A DNA stretch of 64,000 bases from Oerskovia merdavium. GTDB taxonomy: Bacteria; Actinomycetota; Actinomycetes; Actinomycetales; Cellulomonadaceae. Made by a program: the position numbers and the translations under genes. The notes beneath the pieces are model-generated. The model worked only from the letters and a program-made list of their open reading frames with translations, was not told the origin of the DNA and searched no databases. Position 1 is the stretch's first letter. Every line of letters begins with the position of its first letter. Shown one piece after another: positions 17,249 to 28,500 of this stretch. The stretch is from positions 116,956 to 180,955 of the forward strand of contig NZ_JACSQF010000010.1 of NCBI RefSeq assembly GCF_014836755.1, written 5' to 3'.

Positions 17249-18424
17249 GTGAGCGGCGTGGTCGGCGACGGGGCAGGGGCGACGACGCCCGACGCCGCCA
17301 CGGTCGTCGCGACCCGCCTGGGTGCGCACGGCCTCCGGGGAGCCGGCCTCCCGAGCCTGCGTGACGTCGTCGGGCACCTGGGGGCCGTCCAGTCCCAGGA
17401 GTTCCACCCGTCCCTGTGGGGGATCGCGCAGCGCACGGCGGGGACGCCGTCCGCGGCGGCCGCGCGCGAGGCGTTCTCCGCGGGAGACCTGGTGCGCACG
17501 CACGTCCTGCGCCCCACGTGGCACACCGTCCTGCCCGACGACGTCCGCTGGCTCCTGCAGCTCACCGCACCCCGGGTGCACCGCCTCAACCGTCCGTACT
17601 ACCCGGACCTGGGCGGACCCGCGCAGGACGCGGCCGCGACCGACCTGCTCGCCGGCGCGGTCGCGGGTGGCCGGCACCGGACCCGGGCCGAGCTCGCGGC
17701 GCTGCTCGCCTCGCACGGGCTGCCCTCGTCCGGCATCCCGTTCACGTACATCCTGATGCGGGCCGAGCTCGACCGGGTCGTGATCAGCGGCGCGCTGCGC
17801 GGCAAGCAGCAGACGTACGCGGCGTTCGACGAGCGCGTGCCCGCCGGATACGGGCCCCTCGGGTCGACGTTCGACGAGGACGCGGCGCTGGTCGAGCTCC
17901 TGCGGCGTTACCTGCGCAGCCGCGGGCTCGCGACCGTCAAGGACTTCGCGGGCTGGTCGGGCCTCACGATGACCCGCACGCGGGAGGGGCTCGCGGCGCT
18001 GGGGGCAGAGGTCGAGCAGGTCGTCGGGGTCGGGGGCGCGGCGAGCGGGCTGGTCCTCTGGCGGCTGGTCGACGGGCCGCCCCTGACCGGCACCGCGGGG
18101 GATGTACAAGTGGACCTGCTCCAGGGGTACGACGAGTACTTCGTGTCGTACAAGGACAGCCGGGACCTGGCCCGCGACCCGCTCTCGGCAGAGGCGCCTG
18201 CCGTCCTTCCGCTCCGGCTGCCCGGCACGGAGGAGTCGCCGTTCCTGCACGTCGTCGCGGTGGACGGTCGGGTCGTCGGGCGATGGCGGCACGTCCTGAG
18301 CGCACGGTCGCTGCGGCTCGACACCCAGCTCTTCCGGCCGCTGACCCGGGCCGAGCAGCGCGGGTTCCTGGTCCAGGCGGAGCGCCTCGCGGCGCACTGG
18401 GACGTGGAGCTCGAGGAGGCCTGA
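17249..18424 (+). CDS. Winged-helix HTH_42 protein (AlkZ/YcaQ-like DNA glycosylase family)
   Basis: 391 residues from a GTG 10 bp after the LmeA-like gene. The family is recognised by HLGAVQSQEFHPSLWGIAQR, VRTHVLRPTWHTVLPDD, FTYILMRAELDRVVISG and QGYDEYFVSYKDSR. The QSQ in the first motif corresponds in position to the catalytic Q-x-Q/D of AlkZ/YcaQ enzymes, which unhook interstrand crosslinks or excise alkylated bases. Whether this member is an active glycosylase is inferred. It could act with the nearby uracil-DNA glycosylase and SbcCD only in a general sense. Confidence 0.75.
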   Translation: MSGVVGDGAGATTPDAATVVATRLGAHGLRGAGLPSLRDVVGHLGAVQSQEFHPSLWGIAQRTAGTPSAAAAREAFSAGDLVRTHVLRPTWHTVLPDDVRWLLQLTAPRVHRLNRPYYPDLGGPAQDAAATDLLAGAVAGGRHRTRAELAALLASHGLPSSGIPFTYILMRAELDRVVISGALRGKQQTYAAFDERVPAGYGPLGSTFDEDAALVELLRRYLRSRGLATVKDFAGWSGLTMTRTREGLAALGAEVEQVVGVGGAASGLVLWRLVDGPPLTGTAGDVQVDLLQGYDEYFVSYKDSRDLARDPLSAEAPAVLPLRLPGTEESPFLHVVAVDGRVVGRWRHVLSARSLRLDTQLFRPLTRAEQRGFLVQAERLAAHWDVELEEA

Positions 18425-18457
18425 CCGTCCTGACAGCCGCCGTGGCACGCTGGACCC

Positions 18458-18846
18458 ATGACCGCTCTCGCCCCGGGAACGGCGCTGACCATCGCTGAAG
18501 CGGCCGCGTCGTCGGGCCTCACCGTCCACACCCTGCGCTACTACGAGCGCGACGGGCTCATGCTCGACGCGGTCGAGCGCGCTCCGTCCGGGCACCGGCG
18601 CTACACGGCCCGCGACGTCGACTGGCTCGTGCTCCTCACAAGGCTGCGCGGTACGGGCATGCCGATCCGCGAGGTGCGCGCGTACGCGGACCTGGTCCGC
18701 GCGGGCAGGGCAACGAGGTCGAGCGTCTGCGTCTGCTGCACGCGCACCGTGAGCGCGTGCGCGCCGAGCTCGCGGCCGTGCAGGAGCATCTCGAGGCGAT
18801 CGAGCGCAAGATCGACGTCTACGAAGGGCGGACCGGGGACAGCTGA
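18458..18846 (+). pseudogene. MerR-family regulator with apparent single-base frameshift
   Basis: The ATG at 18458 opens a MerR N-terminus: TIAEAAASSGLTVHTLRYYE, then RDGLML and SGHRRYTARDVDWLVLLTRL. After RAG (codon 18704-18706) this frame turns into low-quality sequence. The frame starting with GGC at 18709 continues the expected helix, GNEVERLRLLHAHRERV, AELAAVQEHLEAIERKIDVYE and a TGA at 18844-18846. One base missing near 18707 explains it: homologues read RAG-x-GNE. Either the gene is broken or the sequence has an error. It precedes an aldo/keto reductase with a MerR-type promoter, its probable target. Confidence 0.8.
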
Positions 18847-18860
18847 GGGCGACCGTCCTC

Positions 18861-18891
18861 TTGACCTCGAGCGCACTCGAAGTCGCAGGCT
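18861..18891 (+). promoter_or_regulatory. MerR-type promoter/operator of the aldo/keto reductase
   Basis: TTGACC (18861-18866) and CAGGCT (18886-18891) are 19 bp apart, the over-long spacing typical of MerR-activated promoters. The spacer holds a dyad ACCTCGAG-CGCA-CTCGAAGT. The reductase ATG follows six bases after the -10 element. Confidence 0.7.
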
Positions 18892-18897
18892 GGAGTC

Positions 18898-19947
<1,050 letters not shown>

Positions 19948-19959
19948 CGACGGGCTGAT

Positions 19960-19994
19960 CGGGTGCGTGCCGGCCGAGGTGCCGGGCGCACCCG
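19960..19994 (+). terminator. Hairpin after the aldo/keto reductase
   Basis: CGGGTGCG (19960-19967) pairs with CGCACCCG (19987-19994), and CCGG elements in the loop can extend it. It lies 13 bp after the stop. No T-tract. Confidence 0.5.
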
Positions 19995-20117
19995 GGGGCG
20001 GCGCGCCGTCGGGCGCGACCAGGGCTAGGTGCCGAACCGAAACCCCTCCGTGACGCGAGCGAGACGTATCGCCCCTAGAGTGGCGCGCCACGACGTACCC
20101 ACCCGATCGGAGCTCTC

Positions 20118-21047
20118 ATGCGCAAGATGCCACTCCTCGTCGCCCTCACGGCCGCGGCTACCCTGGCCCTCACGGCCTGCACGGACGCCTCCCAGCCCGC
20201 CGACTCCCCGTCCACCGGGTCCGCGGGCGAGACCTCCACGGAAGCGCCGTTCGACCTCACGTCGATCCAGAAGGACGACGCCGCCGCGGCCCTGCTGCCG
20301 GCCGAGATCGCGAGCGCCGGCAAGCTCGTCGTCGCGTCCAACACCGAGTACGCGCCCGCCGAGTTCATCGACGCGGACGGCCGGACGCCGGTCGGCTACG
20401 ACATCGACATCATCACCGCGGTGGGTGCGGTCCTGGGGCTCGAGGTCGTGATCGAGTCGGCCGACTTCCCGGCGATCATCCCGGCGCTGGGCAGCAAGTA
20501 CGACGTCGGCATCTCGTCGTTCACCATCACGACCGAGCGCATGGCCGAGGCCAACATGGTCAGCTACTTCAACGCGGGCGAGGCGTTCTCGGTCCAGAAG
20601 GGCAACCCCAAGAACGTCGACCCGACGAACATCTGCGGGCTGACGGTCGCCGTGCAGACCGGCACGGTCGAGGACGAGGGCGCCGAGGAGATCAGCTCGA
20701 CGTGCGTGGAGGACGGCGAGCAGCCGCTCGAGGTCCTGCGCTACGACAACCAGGCCGACGCGACGACCAACCTCGTGGGCGGCAAGGCCGACATCATGTA
20801 CGCCGACTCGCCCATCGTGTCCTACGCGATCGAGCAGACGAACGGGGAGATCGAGCAGATCGGCGACGTGTTCGACTCGGCACCCCAGGGGATCGTGACC
20901 GCGAAGGCCGACACCGAGCTCGCGGCCGCGATCCAGGCCGCGCTCACGGTCCTGATGGAGGACGGCACGTTCACCGACATCCTGGCCTCGTGGGGCAACG
21001 ACGCGGGCGCGCTCGACGAGTCGGTCGTCAACCCGCCGGCTTCCTGA
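20118..21047 (+). CDS. Polar amino-acid ABC transporter binding lipoprotein (first copy)
   Basis: 309 residues. Signal peptide with lipobox LALTAC, then a Ser/Thr/Glu-rich linker and a family-3 binding domain (SBP_bac_3): LVVASNTEYAPAEFIDADG, VGYDIDIITAVGAVLGLEV, DVGISSFTITTERM, NLVGGKADIMYADSPI. Such proteins deliver amino acids to the permease. TAGAGT at 20076-20081 is a probable -10 and CGGAG precedes the ATG. A strong hairpin follows, so the gene may be transcribed alone as well as with its downstream paralogue. Confidence 0.88.
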   Translation: MRKMPLLVALTAAATLALTACTDASQPADSPSTGSAGETSTEAPFDLTSIQKDDAAAALLPAEIASAGKLVVASNTEYAPAEFIDADGRTPVGYDIDIITAVGAVLGLEVVIESADFPAIIPALGSKYDVGISSFTITTERMAEANMVSYFNAGEAFSVQKGNPKNVDPTNICGLTVAVQTGTVEDEGAEEISSTCVEDGEQPLEVLRYDNQADATTNLVGGKADIMYADSPIVSYAIEQTNGEIEQIGDVFDSAPQGIVTAKADTELAAAIQAALTVLMEDGTFTDILASWGNDAGALDESVVNPPAS

Positions 21048-21067
21048 GCCGAGCGGGGCAGCGGGCC

Positions 21068-21113
21068 CCGAGGCCGGTCGGGCTGCTCCACGGAGCTGCC
21101 CGACCGGCCTCGG
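21068..21113 (+). terminator. Strong hairpin between the two binding-protein genes
   Basis: Perfect 16-bp stem (21068-21083 with 21098-21113) and 14-nt loop, starting 21 bp after the first binding-protein stop. It probably terminates or attenuates transcription, raising the first copy relative to the rest. Confidence 0.75.
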
Positions 21114-21309
21114 TGCCCGGCCTCCACCGGTGCGCGGCGCGCACCCGGCCCCCGGCAGAACGGCGTCGTTTTGCCAGTCGGGGCGCCCGCGCGGGAAACT
21201 GGGAGGGCAACGGTGCGGCGCCGCTCCGTGCTGCCCGCGCTGCACGGTGTCACGACCCACCCCCCTGAGGTCGGCGCCGGAGCTCACCACCATGAAACGG
21301 GAGACCCCC

Positions 21310-22233
21310 ATGCGCAGGCTGCCTGCTCTCACCGCCCTGACCGCCCTCGTCGCGACCTTCGCGCTCACGGCGTGCACCGACGCGTCCACGGACTCGAGCG
21401 CGAGCCCCACCGACGGCGGTTCGTCCGCAGCGTCGTTCGACCCGTCGACCATCGCCAAGGACGAGACGATCGCCGCGATGCTCCCGGCCGACGTCGTCGA
21501 GGCCGGCCTCCTGACGGTCGGCACCAACGCCACGTACGCCCCCGCCGAGTTCATCGGTGACGACGGCAAGACGATCGTCGGCTACGACGTCGACCTGGCC
21601 AAGGCGGTCGGCGCCGTCCTGGGTCTCGACGTCGAGGTCACCAACGCCGACTTCGCCTCGATCATCCCGGCGATCGGGAGCAAGTACGACATCGGCGTCT
21701 CGGGCTTCACGATCACCCCCGAGCGCCTGTCCGAGGTCAACATGGTCAGCTACTTCCGTGCGGGCGAGGCGTTCGCCGTGGCCCAGGGCAACCCCAAGGA
21801 CGTCGACCCCACCGACGTGTGCGGCCTGAGCATCGCCGTCCAGACGGGCACGGTCGAGGACGAGGCGCTCGACGGCCTCATGGCTGACTGCGAGGCCGCG
21901 GGCAAGCCCGACATCACGCCGCTGCGCTACGCGAGCCAGGCCGACGTCACGACCAACCTGGTGGGCGGCAAGGCCGACGTCATGTACGCGGACTCGCAGG
22001 TCGTGGCCTACGCCGTGACCCAGACGGGCGGCCAGATCGAGCAGCTCGGCGACATCTTCGCCGACTCGCTGCACGGCATCGCGATCGCCAAGGACGACAC
22101 CGCGCTCGCGCAGGCCGTCCAGGCCGCGGTCCAGAAGCTCATCGACGACAGCGACTACACCACGATCCTCGACGCCTGGGGCAACGCCTCCGGTGCGGTG
22201 ACCACGGCCGAGCTCAACCCCGTGGTCTCCTGA
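21310..22233 (+). CDS. Polar amino-acid ABC transporter binding lipoprotein (second copy)
   Basis: 307 residues from the ATG at 21310, chosen over the ATG at 21292 because GGGAG lies six bases before it. Lipobox FALTAC. The binding domain is closely similar to the preceding gene (EYAPAEF/TYAPAEF, GSKYD, NMVSYF, VQTGTVEDE, NLVGGKAD, MYADS), so the pair arose by tandem duplication. The permease gene follows after 29 bp. Ligand-contacting loops differ (INATYAPAEFIGDDGKT-type versus TEYAPAEFIDADGRT), so specificity may differ. Confidence 0.87.
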   Translation: MRRLPALTALTALVATFALTACTDASTDSSASPTDGGSSAASFDPSTIAKDETIAAMLPADVVEAGLLTVGTNATYAPAEFIGDDGKTIVGYDVDLAKAVGAVLGLDVEVTNADFASIIPAIGSKYDIGVSGFTITPERLSEVNMVSYFRAGEAFAVAQGNPKDVDPTDVCGLSIAVQTGTVEDEALDGLMADCEAAGKPDITPLRYASQADVTTNLVGGKADVMYADSQVVAYAVTQTGGQIEQLGDIFADSLHGIAIAKDDTALAQAVQAAVQKLIDDSDYTTILDAWGNASGAVTTAELNPVVS

Positions 22234-22262
22234 GCTGATCCCCTGACAGAACAGAGGTAGCC

Positions 22263-23302
22263 ATGGCCCAGCCGCCCAGCACCCCATCGCCCGACGGACC
22301 GCCGAGCGGGGGCTCGTCGAGCCTCGGCACGGCGTCCGCGCCTGCCGACCGGATACCGGAGCGCATCCACGCGGTCCCGGTGCCCCGGCCGGGACGCTGG
22401 GCGGCGGCCGTGGTCCTCCTCGTCCTGGCGGCCATGGCCGTCCACGGCCTGGTCACGAACGAGAAGTTCCGGTGGGACGTCGTCTGGCTCTACCTGCGGG
22501 ACGTGCAGATCATGCGCGGCGTGGGCTGGACCCTGATCCTGACGTTCTCCTCGATGGCCATCGCGGTCGTGCTCGCGGTGATCCTCGCGGTCATGCGTCG
22601 CTCGGACAACCCGGTCATGCGGGCGACGAGCTGGTTCTACATCTGGTTCTTCCGCGGTACCCCGATCTACACCCAGCTCGTGTTCTGGGGTCTGATCTCG
22701 GTCCTGTACCCCAAGCTGAGCCTGGGCATCCCGTTCGGACCCGAGTGGTTCGTGTTCGACACCGCGGACCTCATCACCGCAGCGCGCGCCGCGATCCTGG
22801 GCCTCGCGCTCAACGAGGCCGCGTACCTCGCGGAGATCGTCCGCGCGGGCCTGGGCTCGGTGGACCCGGGTCAGGCCGAGGCCGCGAAGGCCCTCGGCAT
22901 GAAGGACGGCAAGATCCTGCGGCGCATCATCCTGCCGCAGGCCATGCGCGTGATCGTGCCGCCGACGGGCAACGAGACCATCTCGATGCTCAAGACCACG
23001 TCGCTGGTCCTCGCCGTGCCGTTCAGCCTGGACCTGACGTTCGCGTCGAACGCGATCGCGAACCGCATCTTCCTGCCGATCCCGCTGCTCATGGTCGCGG
23101 CGATCTGGTACCTGCTGATCACGAGCATCCTCATGGTCGGCCAGCACTACATCGAGCAGTACTACGGGCGCGGGTTCGGCTCGTCGACGGGCACGAGCCG
23201 CCGTCGCAAGCCGGGCAAGGGCCCCACGAAGCCGAGCAAGCAGGAGGCGATAGCGGCGTCGGGCACGACCGCGAACGCCGACCCCTTCCTGGAGGTGACC
23301 CC

Positions 23303-23306
<4 letters not shown>
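22263..23306 (+). CDS. Amino-acid ABC transporter permease
   Basis: 347 residues with a ~65-residue Pro/Ser-rich cytoplasmic N-terminus, then about five membrane helices. The HEAAP-family features are [47 protein letters not shown] and the EAA loop [10 protein letters not shown]...[19 protein letters not shown]. It should transport polar amino acids with the upstream binding proteins and downstream ATPase. The stop overlaps the ATPase start (GTGA). Confidence 0.9.
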
Positions 23307-24157
<851 letters not shown>

Positions 24158-24181
24158 CCGTCCGCGTCTGCCGAGAAGCGA

Positions 24182-24219
24182 GCAGTGGCCCCTGGATCTC
24201 TCGATCCAGGGGCCACTGC
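24182..24219 (+). terminator. Very strong hairpin ending the amino-acid ABC operon
   Basis: Perfect 17-bp stem (24182-24198 with 24203-24219) and a TCTC tetraloop, 25 bp after the ATPase stop and ahead of the convergent Excalibur gene. It may act on both strands. Confidence 0.85.
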
Positions 24220-24283
24220 CTTCGCACGTCCTCCCTCGGCACCTCGGGCCGGCCGACCGCGGCGCCCCACCGGTGAGAACCGG

Positions 24284-25387
24284 TCAGCGTTCGCAGGCGA
24301 CGCCGTTGCCGTCCCAGTCGAGCGCCGGGTTGAAGCCGTCGTCGCCCTGCTTGAGCGGGGTCTTGCCCTCGCGCTTGGCGGCCTCGCACGTCAGGTAGAT
24401 GCCGTTGACCTTGCCCGAGTCCCAGCCACCGTCGTTGCCGTTGTTGTTGTCCTGCACGGCGGCCTCACGCTCCGCGATCGCGACCTCGCGGTCGTCGAGC
24501 GCGACGTCGCGCGCGTCGAGCTCGGCCTCCTTGGTGGCCGCGGCGGTCTCACGGGCCGTGACGGCCTCGGTCGAGGCCGCGATCCCGGCGAGCTGGGTCT
24601 CGAGGTCGGTCCGCTCGGCGTCGAGCTTCTCGCGCTCGGCGGCCATCTGCTCGGTCGTGAGGGCCGCTGCCGCGGTGGCGTCGCCGGCCTCCGACTGGGC
24701 CTTGAGCGTCACGCCGAGGCCGATGAGCAGCCCCACGGCGAGGCAGCCCACGCCGATCCCGAGGGGCAGGAGCCAGCGCATGTAGGTGCGCTCCTCGCGC
24801 TCCTCGTCGTCGTCGCTCGAGAAGATCGCGAGCGGACCGCGGTCGGAAGCAGGAGGCTGCCCGGCGGAAACGGCAGGCATCGCGACGGGGACCGCGGGGC
24901 CGCCGGCCTGGGCGGTGCTCGTGGCGGCGCCCCCCGGGGCAGCGGCAGCGCCGACGACCGGCAGGATCATGGTCGAGGAGGGGGCCTCCGCGGGCGCGGG
25001 TGCGCTCACGTCACGGCGTGACCGCCTCGTCGGCCCGACCGCGGGGGTCCCGCCCCCGGGGGACGTCGCGGGGAGCGTTCCGGGGTGCATGCCGGCGGGG
25101 ACGGCGTTCGTGGCCCCGGAGACCGCCGACGCTCCGGGGGCGCCCGCGGTCTGGAAGAGCACCGGGATCCCGCCGCCCGGCGTCTCGCGGGACCAGGCCT
25201 CGGCCCCCGAGGCGGGCGGGGCAGGGGGCGGAGGCGGCGTGGGCACGGCTGCGGCAGCGCCGGCCTCCACCCAGAAGACCCAGCCCTGGGGCGCGGCCGG
25301 CCAGGCCGGGTCGGGGTGCCAGTCGGACGAAGGGGCGAAACCGGGGGGTACCAACCAGCCGGGCGGCGGGTTGAAATGTACGGCCAT
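24284..25387 (-). CDS. Membrane protein with C-terminal Excalibur calcium-binding domain
   Basis: 367 residues. N-terminal Trp/Pro-rich motif PPGWLVPPGFAPSSDWHPDP, seen at the start of many actinobacterial membrane proteins; ~150-residue Ala/Pro-rich segment; one membrane helix (LLPLGIGVGCLAVGLLIGLG, about 212-231); a coiled coil with heptads such as REKLDAERTDLETQLAG; and a C-terminal Excalibur domain with YLTCEAA and DWDGNGVACE. The DxDxDGxxCE motif binds calcium outside the cell. AAGGAG precedes the ATG at 25385-25387. Role unknown. Confidence 0.82.
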   Translation of the reverse strand: MAVHFNPPPGWLVPPGFAPSSDWHPDPAWPAAPQGWVFWVEAGAAAAVPTPPPPPAPPASGAEAWSRETPGGGIPVLFQTAGAPGASAVSGATNAVPAGMHPGTLPATSPGGGTPAVGPTRRSRRDVSAPAPAEAPSSTMILPVVGAAAAPGGAATSTAQAGGPAVPVAMPAVSAGQPPASDRGPLAIFSSDDDEEREERTYMRWLLPLGIGVGCLAVGLLIGLGVTLKAQSEAGDATAAAALTTEQMAAEREKLDAERTDLETQLAGIAASTEAVTARETAAATKEAELDARDVALDDREVAIAEREAAVQDNNNGNDGGWDSGKVNGIYLTCEAAKREGKTPLKQGDDGFNPALDWDGNGVACER

Positions 25388-25513
25388 GGGAGAGCTCCTT
25401 CGACAGTTCCAGCGCGCTCACTATGCTGCAGATCGGCCCGTTGACGCCAATTCCGTGCCCTGTCAGCGGCGCCGGGTACAAAGGAACCGGGTCGAGGAGC
25501 GTGCGGCGGCCCC

Positions 25514-25544
25514 CGATCGGCAGCGAGACGGGCGATCGGCAGCG
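25514..25544 (+). repeat. Direct repeat upstream of the nuclease-helicase gene
   Basis: CGATCGGCAGCG occurs at 25514-25525 and again at 25533-25544, 19 bp apart, about 27-57 bp before the GTG start. Two identical 12-mers in this position could be a regulator-binding site; equally they may be chance in GC-rich DNA. Confidence 0.4.
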
Positions 25545-25570
25545 TGCGTGAGCGATCCCGAGGAGTCGTC

Positions 25571-28500
25571 GTGTTCCTGATGGACCAGCAGGACCCGTCC
25601 GCCGAGGAGCTGCTCGTGTTCTCGGCGAGCGACCTCGTCGCGGCGAGCGAGTGCGAGTACCGCCTGCTGCGCACGCTCGACGAGAAGACGGGGCGTGCGG
25701 CCCGTGGCGCGGTCGAGGCGGACGACATGCTCGAACGCACCGCGACCCTGGGCGACGTGCACGAGCAGCAGGTCCTCGCCGGGCTCGTGGACCTCGTGGG
25801 TGCGGACGCGGTCCGGGAGATCCCCGTGCCGCGCACCATGCGCCGCGAGGACCTCGTGGCCGCGCACGCCGCGACGCTCGCGGCCCTGCGGGACGGGGTC
25901 AAGGTCGTCTACCAGGGCTCGTTCTTCGACGGCCGCTTCCACGGCCGCGCGGACTTCCTGATCCGCACGGACAGCCGGGCGGCTCACGTCTCCCTGCTCC
26001 CCGCCGGCCCGACGACGTCGGGCACCCTGAGAGGACCCGGCGCCCCGGGCGCGGGCGGCCCCGAGTACGCGGTGTACGACGCGAAGCTCGCGCGGCGCGC
26101 CAAGGTCCCCGCGCTGCTCCAGCTCGCGGCCTACGCCGACCAGCTCCTGGCCGCAGGCGTCGAGACGTCGCCCGTGCTGCACCTGATCCTGGGGACGCGA
26201 GCCGTGACCGACCACCGGCTCGCGGACGTCCTGCCCGTGTTCCGCGAGCGTCGTGCCGAGCTGCTGCACCTGCTGGACACGCACCGCGCGGCCGGCGAGC
26301 CGGTCCGCTGGGACGCCCCCGGGCTGCGGCAGTGCGGCACCTGCGGGTACTGCTCCCAGCAGGTCGAGGAGCACGACGACCTGCTCCGCGTCGCGGGCCT
26401 GCGCAGCACCCAGCGCGTGCGGCTCCGAGCGGGCGGCATCACGACCATGACCCAGCTCGCGTCGGCCACGGCCCCGCCCCGCGGCCTCGCTGCACGCACG
26501 TTCGAGGCGCTGAGGGTCCAGGCCCGGCTCCAGGCCGGTCTGGTCGACGTGCCGCCCGACGGGGGAGCCGTGCCGGGCCTGGGGCCCGGCCCCAGCGGGT
26601 CGGTCACGTGGAGCACGCAGGTGGTGCCGGGGGAGGGGGACCCGGAACCTGCCCGGACGGAGCAGCACACGCTCTCCTACGTGGTCGTCGACCCCGCGCC
26701 GCTGCGCGACCTGCCCCCGCCGGACCCGGGCGACGTGTTCTTCGACTTCGAGGGGGACCCGCTGTGGTCCGTCACGGACCCGGCGACCGGCGACGTCACG
26801 TGGAACATCGACTACCTGTTCGGGCTCGTCGAGCGACCCGGCACGCCCGGGGAGAAGCCACCCTTCCACGAGTTCTGGGCCCACGACCTGGAACAGGAGA
26901 AGCAGGCGCTCGTCGACTTCGTCGACTACCTGGCCAAGCGACGCGCCCAGCACCCCGGGCTGCACGTCTACCACTACGCGTCCTACGAGAAGACCCACCT
27001 GCTGTCGATCGCGGCCCGCCACGGCGTCTACGAGCAGGAGGTCGACGACCTCCTGCGCCAGGGCGTGCTCGTCGACCTCTACTCGACCGTGCGCCACTCG
27101 CTCAAGGTCTCGGCGCCGTCGTACTCGATCAAGAAGCTCGAACCGCTCTACATGGGCGACCAGCTCCGCGGCGGCGACGTGACCGACGCCGCCGCGTCGG
27201 TCGTGGCGTACGCGACCTGGTGCGCCGCGCGCGACGCGGGCGACGAGGACGAGGCCGCCCGGCTGCTGCGCGGCATCGCGGACTACAACGAGTACGACTG
27301 CCTCTCGACCCTGCGGCTGCACGAGTTCCTGCTGGGCCTCGCCGGACGCTCGGCCCCCGCGACGAGCGACGTCCGCACGCCGTCCCCGGTCGGCGACGGG
27401 TGGGAGGACGACCTGCCGCCCGTCCTCGAGCTCAGCGACGCCGAGGTGGCCCGCCGGGCCAAGCGTGCGGAGGCCGAGCAGGTCGAGCTCGACGTACGGG
27501 CGCTCGCGGGCGGCGTGGACGGTCGGTCGGGGGACGGGCGGACCGACGACGAGGAGGCCGTCGCGCTCCTGGGCGCCGGGGTCGGGTACTACTGGCGCGA
27601 GGCCAAGCCGTTCTGGCAGGAGTACTTCTCGCGACTCAAGGACCCGGTCGACGAGTGGCAGACCCCCCGGTCGTACTTCCTCGTGGAGCGGGCCGAGGTG
27701 ATCGAGGACTGGGCCCGGGCGACGCCGCGCAGCAACCCGTCGCGCCGCCTGCGGCTCTACGGTGAGCTGCCCGACGGCACCGAGCTCAAGGCGGGCTACG
27801 AGGGCGCGACCGCGCTCTTCGAGGGACCGGCTCCCGACGGGATCGAGCCCGCGCGCGGCGCGGTGCGCTGGTCGACGGGGAGCGTGCGCGTGCACGGCGT
27901 CGAGCGCGGGAGGCTCGCGAGCGGCCGGGAGGTCGACGTCCTCGACGTGCGGATGCCCGTCCCCAAGGGAGCCGCCACGCACGACGCGCTGCCCATGGCG
28001 CTGACGGTCGGGCAGGTGCTGCCTACGCCGCAGCAGGAAGCCTCGATCCGGGCGCTCGCGACGCTCGTCCAGGCGCAGAACCCCGACGGGCCAAAGGCTC
28101 CCCTCGGGCTGCCGGACCACCCCGCGCTCGACCTGTTGCGCCGGCGTCCGCCGCGCACGGTGTCCGGCGGACCGCTGCCCACCCTGGGTGACGGCCCCGA
28201 GCGGTACATCGACGCCGTCACGGACGCCGTCCGCGACCTCGACGGGTCCTACCTGGGCGTCCAGGGGCCTCCGGGCACCGGCAAGACGCACCTCGCCTCG
28301 AAGGTGATCGGCCGCCTCGTCGCCGAGGGCTGGCGAGTGGGTGTCGTGGCGCAGTCGCACGACGTCGTCGAGAACGTCCTCGCGGGCGTCATCACCAAGG
28401 GCGGCGTCGCTGCGGACCGCGTGGGCAAGAAGGCCTCGGGTCCCAAGGGGCGGGACGTGTCGAGGGTCGGGCGCGACGCGGGGTCGGGCCTGCCCGACGA

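Noticed and set aside
26796..26806. Second parS-like half-site TCACGTGGAAC in the nuclease-helicase gene
   Set aside because: The other half of the palindrome is absent (GACG instead of TGTT), and the codons are normal for the protein.
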